Shown here: positions 45,433-58,389 of the stretch, piece by piece
Position numbering within the stretch: the stretch's first letter is position 1
Layout: every line of letters starts with the position of its first letter
From: Mactra quadrangularis
Taxonomy: Eukaryota > Mollusca > Bivalvia > Venerida > Mactridae
NCBI GenBank assembly: GCA_025267735.1
Contig: CM046296.1
Coordinates: 22,594,464-22,658,463, forward strand
Reading direction: 5' to 3'
DNA length: 64,000 nucleotides
Notes under the pieces: model-generated
What the model was told of the DNA's origin: nothing
What the model saw: only the letters and a program-made list of their open reading frames with translations
Database searches by the model: none
Program-made: the position numbers and the translations under genes

Positions 45433-47080
45433 AAACTAATGGGATTAAAATACACACTTTTCTGATGTTAAATACCCGGCTTTTCTTTGATTGTTAGAAT
45501 ACATTGTTTTCGTCAGGTCAAGAGGTCAATAATTTTAATGTCGTATATTAATGCCTTGTCCAATCACAAAGCAACTTAATTGTTTGCCATATATTATTAT
45601 ATTCAAGTGTGATAGACAGACATATACATGAGCAGACGGCAATTATTGTGTGCTATCAACCTCACCCTCTTGTAGTCAATGAATTGTTAGTGTCGCAAAC
45701 AATCACAGTCAAGCACTTGTTTGGCTTGTTAGTTAGGCTGTTTTATTGTCCGAAAGTCAGGTTTTATACTTGTATCGGTCCGCTAAATCTTAATGACCAA
45801 TTTAGCAACTGTCTAAGAAAAGTTTACTTGTATACTTGAGTTTGTCTTCGATTTATTACAAGATTTAGAAATTTCACTGATTCATTGGAATAGTTTTCTG
45901 TAGAAATCTATTTTTCTCCGATTATCAGATTCAGATGTTTAGTAATGTAATAATGGGCTGATTTTTTAGGGGTCACACGTTCAAGTCCAATCAACTGATG
46001 TCACTGGATTTTTGAGTTCAAGTTCAAACGAAGGGCTTTTACTCAGTATCTCTTATTAGAGTCGGGTAACTGACTTTGAAATGTCTTCTGGGAAACAATT
46101 TTACATTCATTTATGTTGAGGATGTACTTTTACCTATTCCATGTAGGATTTGTCAAAAATTATTAGTATTTAAGATTTTCTTCAATTTAGTTTTCAAGCA
46201 CTGTCAGTTTTAATGAATATAATAAAAGAATAGATATTTTCACAATAGTGTATGTTGTTATGATGCACCAGTATATACCAGTATAAGACTAATGTTACAA
46301 TGTCTGTCCTAATTTCAAACTACAAATCACTAAGTGTATTTATTTAACACTATCTAATACTATATATATCACGTTCCGAATGTGGGTTGACTTTGATTGA
46401 CAACTGTCTTAGTTTATTTTATAAAGTATGAAATCATGCTATGTCATCATTCACTGTTTTACTTGACGAAACATTCTTTGCTTTGAAATCTCTCCTCCTC
46501 TTAACTTGTCATGTAGCAGACGTATTTCTATTCTCTACTTCAAGTTTTTTGTTTCAAGATAAATTCTAACTTCAATGATACTTCAATGATTAAGCATTCA
46601 TTGGTTGAGATGTTTTGGATTGTTTTTATTTGTCCTTGTCTTTTATGCTGTCATTCATTTGTTCATACAGTTGTTGTTATTTGTTGATGTTTTCTAGTTC
46701 TTAGATTCTTTCAATCAGTCAACTGTTGATATTTTTTGTTGTTGTTTTTATATGTCTTTTCTTCTCAGATAGTATTTCTATAAAACAATCTTCCAGTTTG
46801 TTCACACTATGAATAATTTGCTTAAACTAAAAATATTTCTTATTATGCTTGCTATTTGATGTAGTTTTTTGTGATTCTCATCAGCTAAGCTACCTGATGT
46901 TTCTTTTGTCTGACAAAAAAAATACCAACTTGAAGACAAATCAACCTGATCTCCAATTGTTACTAACACAGTTTTATTGTTGTCTGCCCATCTTCTGTTT
47001 CTTGTTTTTTCAAAATTGTCTCCCTTTTTTCTGAAAATATAGAGTACAAATGAATTATCTCCCTTTGTATTAGAAATATA
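45433..47080. other. GPCR upstream region, otherwise unassigned
   Basis: Presumed to hold the GPCR promoter and 5' UTR, with no clear TATA box or upstream exon. The rest is AT-rich without recognisable features. Confidence 0.35.
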
Positions 47081-47315
47081 TAGCCGTTTTTTTCACAACT
47101 GTCAAAGTTTGAATAATTTTACAGTGACCAAATATATTCTCTTAAATAAATATGAATGCAATATTAACTTAGCCAGCTGGCATTAAACTGCTAAGCTTTT
47201 TGAATGTTCCACCTTAACTGAAAACTGGATATCTGTTATTGTTAGCCGACAGACATTTTAATACAATATTAAATTCACCATAAAATTATGCATGTTTTGA
47301 CAGTTGAGAAACTAT
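47081..47315. mobile_element. MITE, CTCAACTGTCAAA family, copy 2
   Basis: Left end ACAACTGTCAAAGTTTGAAT with TTTTACAGTG; right end CACCATAAAATT with TTTGACAGTTGAG. Same ends as 17984-18145 but a longer, different interior. Confidence 0.75.
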
Positions 47316-48000
47316 GAACTCTACAAATGTATGAATGTATGCAGTATGAATCAGTGATTTATAGGGCTGTGGATAGTTGAGCAAGTGCTGATTCGATCCA
47401 AACTACAATTCATGTGTAGCAATTTACGAATCGAACTATGAATCACTTTTTAATGGAAAAGCATACATTAATTTATGTAATAACAAAATTAAGTGAAGAA
47501 TAACAGAAGCGTTATCTATATGAAAACTATGTGCTTCCAACATTTCTATTACCAGATGTTTGTGGGCACTTTCCGTGATATTTTTTTTAAATGTGTATCA
47601 ATTGAAATTTTTACACAAGATAATTCGGTCCCTACATCAATTAAAGTTTTCATTAGTAGTGCTACTCGTTTTCAGTGGCAATTAAGCTGAAAATGTTCTT
47701 TCATTTTTTTCCCAAAAATAGATTGCGATTTGATGATTTCGGATGTGACAAATATTCGTCCTCAATTTTCTGGTCGGGATTGCGAATATCCGAGTACTCA
47801 GATACTCGCAGCAGCCCTAGTGATTTACTGTTAGTTAAATAGTCAGCTGGTCAAAGTTAGTATGTTACATGTAGTCTGCCTTCAGATAAGCACCTTTGGT
47901 AATGTGTCTACTTGTCAATCAATGGATTGGAAGCACAATTCTAGGACTGGCCTTCATATCTTAGAGAACATGATGATAGATTAGATCCATGGTAGATCTC

Positions 48001-48047
48001 TCTTCTACCGCTATCAAGAATGGCAGTTCTCAGCAACAGACAAAGGT
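48001..48047 (+). CDS. Weak candidate exon with strong donor
   Basis: AAGAATGGCAGTTCTCAGC (ATG at 48019) leads to ACAAAG|GTAAGA. Possible start MAVLSNRQ. There is no partner exon, so it may be chance. Confidence 0.15.
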
Positions 48048-48116
48048 AAGAACTAACAGCTGGTTAAAGCTAAGGTATAGAGTCATAAGTCGTTCCAAGG
48101 ACAGTGCCATTATAAT

Positions 48117-48864
48117 ATTATAATCTGGGGTGTGGAATTTCAAATTTTTTTGCTTGTATATTGACAAGTGGAATCTAAAAATCATTTTGTTCAGAATCAT
48201 AAATACACTTGTCCAGAAGTTCAATACTCAAAAAGTTTTATTTAGAACAATTATTTAAAATTTACAAGTAATGATATATAAGTCTTAGTAAAATAATATA
48301 CTGTTGGATATAACTGAGACATCTTCCTTATCATGTACAAATGGTTTGCCCTATCTTTGTTTGTTTACAGCAAAAAAATATCACTTAGCCATGGAAAAGT
48401 GGGGTGGAAATATTTACTTGTCTGTCAATCTGATTAAAACCCGATCTAAAATTTTCCGCTCGCCTACTTGCTTATTTAGATCTGGCCTTTTTCAAACGAG
48501 GGTCACGTTCAGGTGACCTTTTCTCATCATAATATTAATGATGAAAATGTTGTGATATGTAACTTCTTAACATCGTCTACGTCACGCAATTTAAAATGAG
48601 CCGTCCAATCGCAGACTGTGAATAATACAGCTGTTAAATTAGCTTGCAAACCTTGGTCTAAAAATAGAAATTACGAAATCAAAATGTTATTAATAGTTAT
48701 TTGTCTAGATGAAAGCTACGAATTGATTAGTCGACATAAAGGTCGTCTCGACGTGACCCTTCATTGAGATAGTAGAGATCTGTTTACAGAGATTGCTTCT
48801 CTGTGCACATAAATGTACCAGTTGGACAAGTGTGGCATAGGAATTCCACGCCCCAGATTGTAAT
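48117..48864. mobile_element. hAT-like MITE, GTGGAATTCC family, copy 2, with nested insertion
   Basis: Element 48125-48856: ends CTGGGGTGTGGAATTTC and GGAATTCCACGCCCCAG. Flanking octamers ATTATAAT (48117-48124) and ATTGTAAT (48857-48864) match at 7 of 8 positions, as expected of a hAT duplication. A second element (48434-48800) interrupts it. Confidence 0.85.
48434..48800 (+). mobile_element. CAATCTGATT family element, copy 2 (nested)
   Basis: CAATCTGATTAAAACCCGAT to about ACAGAGATTGCTTC; matches 36850-37255 over nearly its full length and lies inside the hAT-like element 48125-48856, so it inserted later. Confidence 0.8.
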
Positions 48865-49310
48865 GACTGAAGAATTGTCTGAAAGTTATGTATACCAATA
48901 TTTATTGTCTAGAATATTCTCAGGGTAGTTATAAAAACTTGTTTTATATCTTTTGATAAGGAATTCTGGAAATATTATTTGTTGATAACAATTTTCCCCA
49001 TATTGCATTATGTGGCATGATTCACTTAAGGAAATTAGAATGACTGTGGTATTTACTAGATAGGAATAAACTAGATTTAAACAATAATGTTGGCAATATT
49101 ATCACGATGGACTTAAAGCCCTATTATCAAAAGTAACACTATCCTTGGATTGCAAAGAAAATAAACATTTGTTAATTTTAAACTACTCTTATGGAAAGAA
49201 ATTTTAATTTAAATGCAATTATTGCCTTAGATATATTTGCAAATCTGTATCAAAATTTTAGCCAATTAAGTATTTAAACTGTTATAATGATCTATATTCT
49301 GTAATAGAAA

Positions 49311-49528
49311 CCGTTGTGGCGTAGTGGTTAGCATGTCTGACTTGAAATCTGGAGATCGCAGGTTCTGGCCCGGTTGCGGTAGGTCATACCCTATACATGA
49401 GTTGTCGACCTAGTGATATGGTAAGTTAGTACTGGTGATAGAAAAGTGTCCAGGAAACCTATAGTAGGAAGAGCTGGCCGTCGTATATATGACCTAAATA
49501 TGTATTGAATACAACATTAAAAAAAACC
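49311..49528 (+). mobile_element. tRNA-derived SINE, family A
   Basis: Head GTGGCGTAGTGGTTAGCATG, a damaged box B (GGTTCTGGCCC), the core AGTACTGGTGATAGAAAAGT, a TCGTATATATGACC segment and a terminal A run. Sister of 6240-6450. Confidence 0.85.
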
Positions 49529-49539
49529 AGGGGTCAACA

Positions 49540-49810
49540 CTTACTGTTTTACTGGGAATCCTGAAGGAATCCCTAGTCAATTATACAGAGATTTATCCGA
49601 AAGTTTGGAGTTCCTCGGACTCCAATAATTGGCTAAAATTTTGATACAGATTTGCAATCACAAATTGTGATAAATAAAGCATGGAAACTCAAATTTTCAA
49701 ATTTTAATTAAGAACAGGGCATTTAGCCAGGGATCAGGAAGGAATCCCCATAACAATCCCAGGTGTTCCTCCAAAACTTTTGGGATCCTAGGAATTCAGA
49801 ACACTGTCAA
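49540..49810 (+). mobile_element. CTGAAGGAATCC repeat family, copy 2
   Basis: Same blocks in the same order as 40270-40530 (CCTGAAGGAATCC, GATTTGCAATCACA, TTTTGGGATC). No coding content. Confidence 0.6.
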
Positions 49811-50229
49811 TGTAGAACCATAGAAACACTCGCATATTTGAAGTAGTATTATTTTCTATTTCCTTTTTGTTCATAATCAGTTATGTTGTGGTGTTTTATT
49901 GCATACTATGGGAGTTTGGGATAATTCAGTTGTCTGTGCCTCAGTTAACCTCCGGAATTGTCTTGATTTCATTTACGATATTATCTATTTTATTTAATTA
50001 TCTTAATTCTGATAATTTGATAGATTTCTTCTATTGTACATCCTTTATAAATTGTCTGTAGGGGAAAATAGCTGATAATGGAAATATAATGATATAAAAT
50101 CTCTGTTGAAATGACATCTGGGAGATAAGTGTGAGATCAGTCATATTTACCCTTAGTCTCTTTACTAGGGATAAAAAACTCAACTAAAGAAGAATAACTG
50201 TACAGCATTTATGGCTGTTGATATGGGAT

Positions 50230-51090
50230 ATGACAAAGGAAAGTAACTCTAGTATCAATGAGTTACAACAAAGGGAAGTAACTCTTGTATCAATGAGTGA
50301 CAACAGAGGAAAGTAACTCTTGTATAAATGAGTTACAACAGAGGGAAGTAACTCTTGTATAAATTAAGTACAACAAAAGAAAGTAGCTCTATTATAAATT
50401 ATGTACAACAGAGGGAAGTAACTCTTTTATCAATGAGTGACAACAAAAGGAAGTAACTCTGGTATGAATGAGGTTCAACAAGGGTATTAACTCTTGTATA
50501 AATGAGGTACAACAAATGAAAGTAACTCTTGTATAAATGAGTGACAACAGAGGGAAGTAACTCTTGTATAAATTAAGTACAACAAAAGAAAGTAACCCTT
50601 ATATCAATGAGTGACAACAAAGGGCAGTAACTCTGGTATGAATGAGGTTCAACAAGGGTATTAACTCTTGTATAAATGAGGTACAACAAATGAAAGTAAC
50701 TCTTGTATAAATGAGTTACAACAGAGGGAAGTAACTTTTGTATAAATTAAGTACAACAAAAGAAAGTAACCCTTATATCAATGAGTGACAACAAAGGGCA
50801 GTAACTCTGGTATGAATGAGGTTCAACAAGGGTATTAACTCTTGTATAAATGAGGTACAACAAATGAAAGTAACTCTTGTATAAATGAGTGACAACAAAG
50901 GGAAGTAACTCTGGTATGAATGAGGTTCAACAAGGGTATTAACTCTTGTATAAATGAGGTGCAACAAATGAAAGTAACTCTTGTATAAATGAGTTACATC
51001 AAATGGAAGTAGCTCTTGTATTATTATTATAAATGAGTCACAACAAAGGAGAGTTACTCTTGTATAAAGAATTCCAACAAAATAAAGTAT
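50230..51090. repeat. Minisatellite of about 33-35 bp units with 174-bp higher-order period
   Basis: Basic unit AAAGGAAGTAACTCTTGTAT plus AAATGAGTGACAAC with variants. GGTATGAATGAGGTTCAACA recurs at 50461, 50635 and 50809, exactly 174 bp apart, then at about 50913, so several-unit blocks were duplicated as a group. Confidence 0.92.
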
Positions 51091-51203
51091 ATCTATTGCT
51101 CTAGCTATCATCTTAAGATAATTCTGTGTGTTTTCAATTAACACCAGTATTTCTGATGATCGTCTCATATATATTATACAAATATAGTTTTACTATAGAG
51201 TAC

Positions 51204-52730
51204 TACCGTATTTTGACGTATAAAATACGCATTCGTGTATAATACGCACCAAAAAAATTGACTAAAATCTGAAGAAAAAAACTTTTTGACGATTTTTCGG
51301 TAAAGTCGTAAGGAAAAATTTCGGCCGATTTTTCGACAAAATCGAAAGTTTCATAGATCGCAAAATCATACTCTGTCATGAAACACACTTAAAATTACTG
51401 TGTTACGGCCTATCAACCAAACAATCATTTATCTATAAGTGATTGGTAATTTAAAATTATAATCAATATAAGGTAAGTCAATTTGAGATGTTCTCATTAT
51501 CAAACAATTGCCAAACATAGTCAAACAGTTCAGTGTACTAACATTGTTTATATTTATATATATCCATAAAAATCTTGTAAATTTGGGCATATAATTCAAT
51601 TTTAATCTGTGTTTATCCCATATCATTCAATGACCTTATCAGATAAAGTCGCATTGATTTTTTTCAGTTAAATTCATTTATTAACAGTGCATAATTTTTT
51701 TACAAGCATGTCTTTAACTTGCATTTTTTTAAAACTAAAAATCGCAGTAATAAAATTGTTATCAATAAATCTATAATTTAATTGTCTTTCCAAAAATGTA
51801 TATTTTTATACACTAATCTTTATTTTTTTCTATTTACTTAAAACCGACCAACAGGTCTCAATAATTTACAAAGACATCGACCGTCACTATATAATTAAGG
51901 TTGACGGTAAAACATCAAAGAAGCCGATACGCCGTTACTAAGTTCAAAGATACGAAGAGCAGACACACATTGATTTAATTGTTAAACTTTTGTTAAATCA
52001 CATATTAGAATTGAATTATATGCATATTTATTATGAGATCGTTTATTGATATTTATAAATTTAAAAAATGTTAGTACAATAAACTGTTTGGCAATTGTTT
52101 GATAATGAGAGCATCTCAAATTGACATACCTTTTATTGATGACAATTAAGTTTACTCAAACTGTCAAACAAGGTGCAATTATCCGTCATAGTCTGACCTT
52201 CTATGCATTAATTAACTGCCAACTTGCAATGTTTTCCTAATAACAATTGACATATGTCAAGTTTGTATATTAAAAAATTTAATCCTTTTGTTCGCTGATT
52301 GTTTTTCACACATCATATAATATGACGCTTGGGAAGTAAAATTGAGTTATTGCTTGATTAAACATAAACCTTTTTACCCCATAAATTTATACAAACGAAC
52401 ACAAATTAACAACAAACATGGACAGCAATTATTAATAATTTAACTTCTAAATTAAAATTTATTATGAATTAACAAACAACATTCACAACGTTACAATGAA
52501 AGAAACATCGGCAGATCAAATAGCGCGATCGCTAGTTTTTATCATTAACCCGTTTTTAGTCCGGGTTTTACAGAATTACTTCCCTTTTAATAATACACCA
52601 TTTGCCAATTTTGACGATTTTTCGTCTATGACTCGGCGATTTTTCGTTGTTTACGGATAAAACACGCATCAAAAAAATGAAGTCAGATTTGGAGGAAAAA
52701 AGTGCGTATTTTATACGTCAAAATACGGTA
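51204..52730. mobile_element. 1.5-kb element with 28-bp perfect ends and long subterminal inverted repeats
   Basis: TACCGTATTTTGACGTATAA (51204-51231 in full) is exactly mirrored at 52703-52730. Further inside, AATTTGAGATGTTCTCATTA (about 51480) faces TAATGAGAGCATCTCAAATT (about 52100). A TA on each outer edge allows a TA duplication. No ORF over about 65 codons and no transposase recognised. Confidence 0.85.
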
Positions 52731-53385
52731 TTTATTGTTGCTGATCGGAATTAAAAATATACCAACAGTACAAAGTTTAAATGATTTACTCATTAATATT
52801 CATAAGCTGTTAAATGTATGAATAATTCATGATTTGTGACGTATGATTTATTACACAGGGGACTCTGTGACATTGTAATATCCAATGTTAGACCTGTATA
52901 GTTACTGTAGCATATTGTTGATCATTGTAAGTCAATTATAGTGTGTTGTCACTAAGACCTTGTGTTCAATCAATCTTTCCTGACATTCAGTTGAAAGGTA
53001 CCAATTTTCAAAAGGAATCTTATTCATAGAAGGTTGACATTTAAGTATAGTTACTATACAAAATCAAAAGAATCAGGGCAGCATATTATCAAAAGTCTTA
53101 CGATAATTTAGCAATACAATAAAGTAGGATTTACGACTAAAATCGGTAGCAAAAAGCTTGATAATACGGGCCCCAGGTCATTGACAATTCTTAGTCCTCA
53201 CATTTCACTCTTTGATGTCTTCCACCTAAGAGCTTGATTTTGATATTCCAGAAACCAGAGAGCTTAGTATTGCTTGTGTCAAATGGTAAAAGCTTGGTCT
53301 AGCATTTTCTGTGGTACTAACCTCAATCTGCATATCAAAACTGATGCTGCTATTTCTACTTTTGGCTTTTCGGCATTTTTATTGA
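52731..53385. other. AT-rich spacer
   Basis: Nothing supported. A 32-bp segment at about 53,250 between splice-like signals is too short to credit. Confidence 0.35.
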
Positions 53386-54575
53386 GTGACTGATATAATG
53401 TTTTCAGCTCTTTGATTTAGTAATTGATGGAATGTTTTCAGCTCTTTGATTTAGTGATTGATGGAATGTTTTCAACACTTTGATTTAGTGATTGATGGAA
53501 TGTTTTCAGCTCTTTGATTTAGTAACTGATGGAATGTTTTCAACACTTTGATTTAGTGACTGATGGAATGTTTTCAGCTCTTTGATTTAGTAACTGATGG
53601 AATGTTTTCAGCACTTTGATTTAGTAATTGATGGAATGTTTACAGCACTTTGATTTAGTAATTGATGGAATGTTTTCAGCACTTTGATTTAGTGACTGAT
53701 GGAATGTTTTCTGTGCTTTGATTTAGTAACTGATGGAATGTTTACAGCACTTCGATTTAGTGACTGATGGAATGTTTACAGCACTTTGATTTAGTGATTG
53801 ATGAAATGTTTTCAGTGCTTTGTTTCAGTGACTAATGGAATGTTTTCAGCACTTTGATTTAGTAACTGATGGAATGTTTTCAGCACTTTGATTCAGTGAC
53901 TTATGGAATGTTTTCAGCACTTTGATTTAGTGACTGATGGAATGTTTTCAGCTCTTTGATTTAGTGACTGATGGAATGTTTTCAGCACTTTGATTTAGTA
54001 ACTGATGGAATGTTTTCAGCACTTTGATTTAGTAACTGATGGAATGTTTTCAGCACTTTGATTCAATGACTGATGGAATGTTTTCAGCACTTTGATTTAG
54101 TAACTGATGGAATGTTTTCAGCACTTTGATTCAGTGACTGATGGAACGTTTACAGCACTTTGATTTAGTAACTGCTGAAATGTTTTCAGCACTTTGATTT
54201 AGTGACTGATGGAATGTTTTCAGCACTTTGATTTAGTGACTGATGGAATGTTTTCAGCTCTTTGATTTAGTGACTAATGGAATGTTTTCAGCACTTTGAT
54301 TTAGTAACTGATGGATTGTTTTCAGCACTTTGATTTAGTAACTGATGGAATGTTTTCAGCACTTTGATTTAGTAACTGATGGATTGTTTTCAGCACTTTG
54401 ATTTAGTAACTGATGGAATGTTTTCAGCACTTTGATTTAGTAACTGATGGAATGTTTTCAGCTCTTTGATTTAGTGACTGATGGACTGTTTTCAGTGCTT
54501 TGATTTAGTAACTGAAGGAATGTTTTCAGCACTTTGATTTAGTGATTGATGGAATGTTTTCAGTGCTTTGATTTG
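53386..54575. repeat. 34-bp minisatellite, about 35 units
   Basis: Unit ACTGATGGAATGTTTTCAGC plus ACTTTGATTTAGTA. Variants alternate GCACTTTG/GCTCTTTG and GTAACTG/GTGACTG. It is the largest array in the window, about 1.2 kb. Confidence 0.96.
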
Positions 54576-54579
54576 TGTT

Positions 54580-55690
54580 TTGATCAGTAATTAAAGCTCT
54601 GCTGTTTTAGTGAAGTAAATAATGTCCCCAGTGACAGACTTGTTTACACTGGTCAAGATAAGATTGTCAAGATTGTATTGATTGATTGATGTATTCCTTT
54701 CACCTTCTATACATAAGCTTGAAAAAACTCTGACAACACTGTCACCAAGGGACTAACAAAATTTACATTTATCCAGGATAGAAATGTCTAGCTTTAATTG
54801 GAGAGTGCTTCGTTGGTGTCTGAGATGAATATAGGAACACTATTGAAAGTCTCCATAGCTAATATCAACCTATTACAACAAATCTACATGGAATACTAAC
54901 ATTGTTTGACTAGCTTAATGACTTAGCGATGATTTTATTTTATCTTTAGGTTCCAGCTTGTATTGCAATTATTATACTCGCCAATACAAATCAGTTTATC
55001 TATTGTAAAAGTCCATTAAATCGGTATCCATGGAGATGGGATATATTTTGATAGTTTATATACATTATCATATTGTTGAATCATTGTTAAAAGTGGTTTG
55101 TGTTTATTTTTGCTATGGTTTTATTGTCTGTTATAAATAGTGTCATACTAGCTAAGGAATATAAAAACAATGTAAAAACACCATTTACATGGAAATGAAG
55201 GTGGTTCTTATACTGTAGGGATTTATCCTTACAAACTTTTACTTGTCTCACTTTAAATACTTGAGAATTGGGTTTTTTCCACAGGTGCCTGTAACAGAAT
55301 ACTGATTGTACTTGATTACAAAAATGTAGTTGAATAGTTAAAGTAATTGATTGTATTTGTAAATTAACTGTCATTATTGTTAATTATAAATGATTGTTCT
55401 CAAAAATAAGAATGAATGTATTTTGAATATGAAATGTATAAGAATAGTCTTAGACCTTTTATACATGTATAATTGTGGTGATTGTACTTGAAAATAGATA
55501 TGATTAATTTTGAATGTACTTGAATATTAAAATAAGTTTCTTGAAATTGAATATAAATTGATTTAATTTTGTTTGAATATAGAAATTAATAGATAGAAAT
55601 TTTTCATCCAAAGTCTTAAGAATTTATTTTAGTTGAGGTGATAATTTAACTTTTATGTGGATTTATAGCTTTAGTCAGATGCTGTTATAG
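54580..55690. other. AT-rich, nothing recognised
   Basis: No coding or repeat feature supported. Confidence 0.35.
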
Positions 55691-55925
55691 AAATTCGAAT
55701 TAAAATTAGCAAGCAAGTTGGGCTTGTAATTATTTATTTTTTTACTAGCCCAAAAATACTTTTACAAGCCCTCAACATATTTAAGTTTTGACACTATAAC
55801 TGTTTGTTTGGTTCCTGAAAGACAAACTTGTTTGTTGTGTTCAAGCATGGCAGGCTAGGAAAAATGGATTATTTACAAGTCCCACTGAAAAACTACCATT
55901 TTTTTTGCTGTTGGGCTAGTGCGAA
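55690..55925. repeat. GGGCTAGTAA repeat family, copy 1
   Basis: AGCAAGCAAGTTGGGCTTGTAA, ACTAGCCCAAAAATA and GTTTTGACACTATAAC are found in the opposite orientation at 63240-63390. Confidence 0.55.
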
Positions 55926-56714
55926 TTTTGATCACTGGTCAGATGGTTTATTTTCCTTACCATGCAGTGACAAAAAATCCCCCCACTCCTTACTTAGAAA
56001 TATATGAACATACTAGACAAATCTTTTTAAATAATAAATGTCTTAGATAAAGCTAGGCTTAAAAACACAAAGCAACAAATCTTATCAGGATTTTATGTTC
56101 TGCCATATTGCATACGCTGTTATGTTAGTTTAATACTCAAAAGTACCTTTTTTGAAATATAATTCTGTCTTTAACTGACGGCTAATGTGGAGTTATTCAC
56201 TCGTTCTCTTCTAATTATTCATAAGAAATGGGTTTTAGTCTAGATGTAATCCTCAATGTGCTGTAAGATTTTCTAGAGGGTATTTGTCAAGTAATTAAAT
56301 TGTGTAAGATTTTCAACCTAAGAGATTTGTAATTTCTGTGAGGGATGAACATTGTGTTGAATAATAGCATTTTAGAGCACAGTGTTTGTCTGTGGAGACG
56401 TTTTAATTGCAGGAAAAAATGTGAAGAAAGATGTTTCGAAGTATATTTTGAATTTTATGATTTTTAATGATATTTTCAAGGGATTGTCTCATATTTTGGG
56501 ACTAAATGTAATGACAGACTGGAAAATTCTCAAATGGTTATCATAAATTTAATGTTTTCTATGAAAGTCATTATTTTCTCAGTTTGTTACATATTTTATT
56601 GAAAGGCACACATAATTTCTATCTCATTAAACAGCTTCTCTATAGACTGCTATTGTAGAAACTCCTGGATATGCACAGGGAGTCACTTGAGCAGAATTTG
56701 TTTTTTATATCTTT

Positions 56715-57080
56715 AGAAAATAACTTATATCATATCGAGGGCTATTGAAAATAACTTATATCATATCAAGGGCTATAGAAAATAACTTATATCATATCAA
56801 GGGCTTTAGAAAATAGCTTATATCATATCAAGGGCTTTAGAAAATAACTTATATCATATCAAGGGCTATAAAAAATAACTTATATCATATCAAGGGCTAT
56901 AAAAAATAACTTATATCATATCGAGGGCTATAGAAAATAACTTATATCAAGGGCTATAGAAAATAACTTATATCATATCGAGGGCTATAGAAAATAGCTT
57001 ATATCATATCGATGGCTATAGAAAATAACTTACATCATATCGAGGGCTATAGAAAATAACTTACATCAAATTGAGGGCTG
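56715..57080. repeat. 31-bp minisatellite, about 12 units
   Basis: Unit AGAAAATAACTTATATCATA plus TCAAGGGCTAT; some units lack the second ATCATAT. Confidence 0.94.
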
Positions 57081-57089
57081 AATGAAACA

Positions 57090-58385
57090 CTATTGTAACT
57101 CCATTTGAAAGTAAAGATTATTAGATTGATCATAACTGTCCCCTCAAAGTCCTGTTGCTGTTTTTTTTTTATAAAAATCAAATCATATTTACTAGTGATA
57201 AAATTCATCTGATCAAAATTTAAAATCAACACACCCAGTAAGTTTATCAACATATGATACAGACTATTTTAAAGAATAAACTTTAATTGTAAGAAAATTA
57301 TGTGTTTTGCATGATATTTTTGTCTAAGAAAATAATTCTCCAAGAACTTTCAGTGGATACTATACATGAAGATATTTTACATGATATAGTGTGGTTTTAC
57401 AATGTATCAACACATTAGTTAAATAATGTCATGATGAACAGATGTAAATATTATTTCTTAGGCAGTTTACAAGAACTCTCTTCATTGAAAAGATATATTA
57501 ATGTATACTGGTGTAATATATGTTCTCATGCTAAACATTGCAATTTAGCTCAGTTACTGAGCTTGTTTTATTTAAATGATTATGAAATGTGTATACTGGC
57601 ATCATATACACTGCCCACCAAAAGTTCCTTTGCATATTCACTATTTACATTGTACTAAATGGAGTTTCAGAAAGTTGTAAAAGCAGTTTATACTTTAATT
57701 TTAAAATTGGCTTTTTTTAAATAAGTACATTTTCCTTATGGATATGAAATTACAAAAATATCTCTTACTTGATTCTGGTTCATTGTGACACATGGAACAT
57801 AGATTTTGTGACTGATAGATATCTTTTGCTGTGACTGAATGAAATGTTCCAATAGAAATTTACTAAATGCTAGCCTAGTCACTGCTGGAATTTAATGTCA
57901 TGTTGACAACTTATTGTCTGTATATTTTTTTGTAGAAGTCATCTGAAGGAAGAGAAGGTTAAAAACAAAAATGTGAGACAATGTGAGACAAACTTTGAAA
58001 TGTTTGTGGCATTTGCTGTTAGTATTAGTATTATAACATTTAACAGTTTGACATTACAGTTTTCTCTTTGTCTGTTCCATATCCAAAAATTATGGAACTT
58101 AAAGCTGTTGATAAGTGTAAAATGTCTAAATCTCACTCTTATAGTTTCAAATATATGTATATATCTCTTAAATCTTGTCTAGACTTGAAGACAATAAAGT
58201 AAAGGCTTGTTAATGCAACATATAAGATTCAAAGCAGCTTTTTCTAGCAAATACTATCTCAATGGAGTTATTTAATCTATCAAATCATTTAATACTCATT
58301 TTTTATGCTGTAACATCTAAAAAACAGTTCTGAAATTAAAAAGGTTAACTGTGGGTGAATGTTTAGACCGAACCCTGATTTTAGA
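57090..58385. other. AT-rich, nothing recognised
   Basis: Short ORFs on both strands lack family features; no RNA gene or repeat structure seen. Confidence 0.35.
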
Positions 58386-58389
58386 CCAA

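Noticed and set aside
56659..56698. Possible short exon reading KLLDMHRESLEQN
   Set aside because: Acceptor-like TTGTAG but no acceptable donor and no partner exons.
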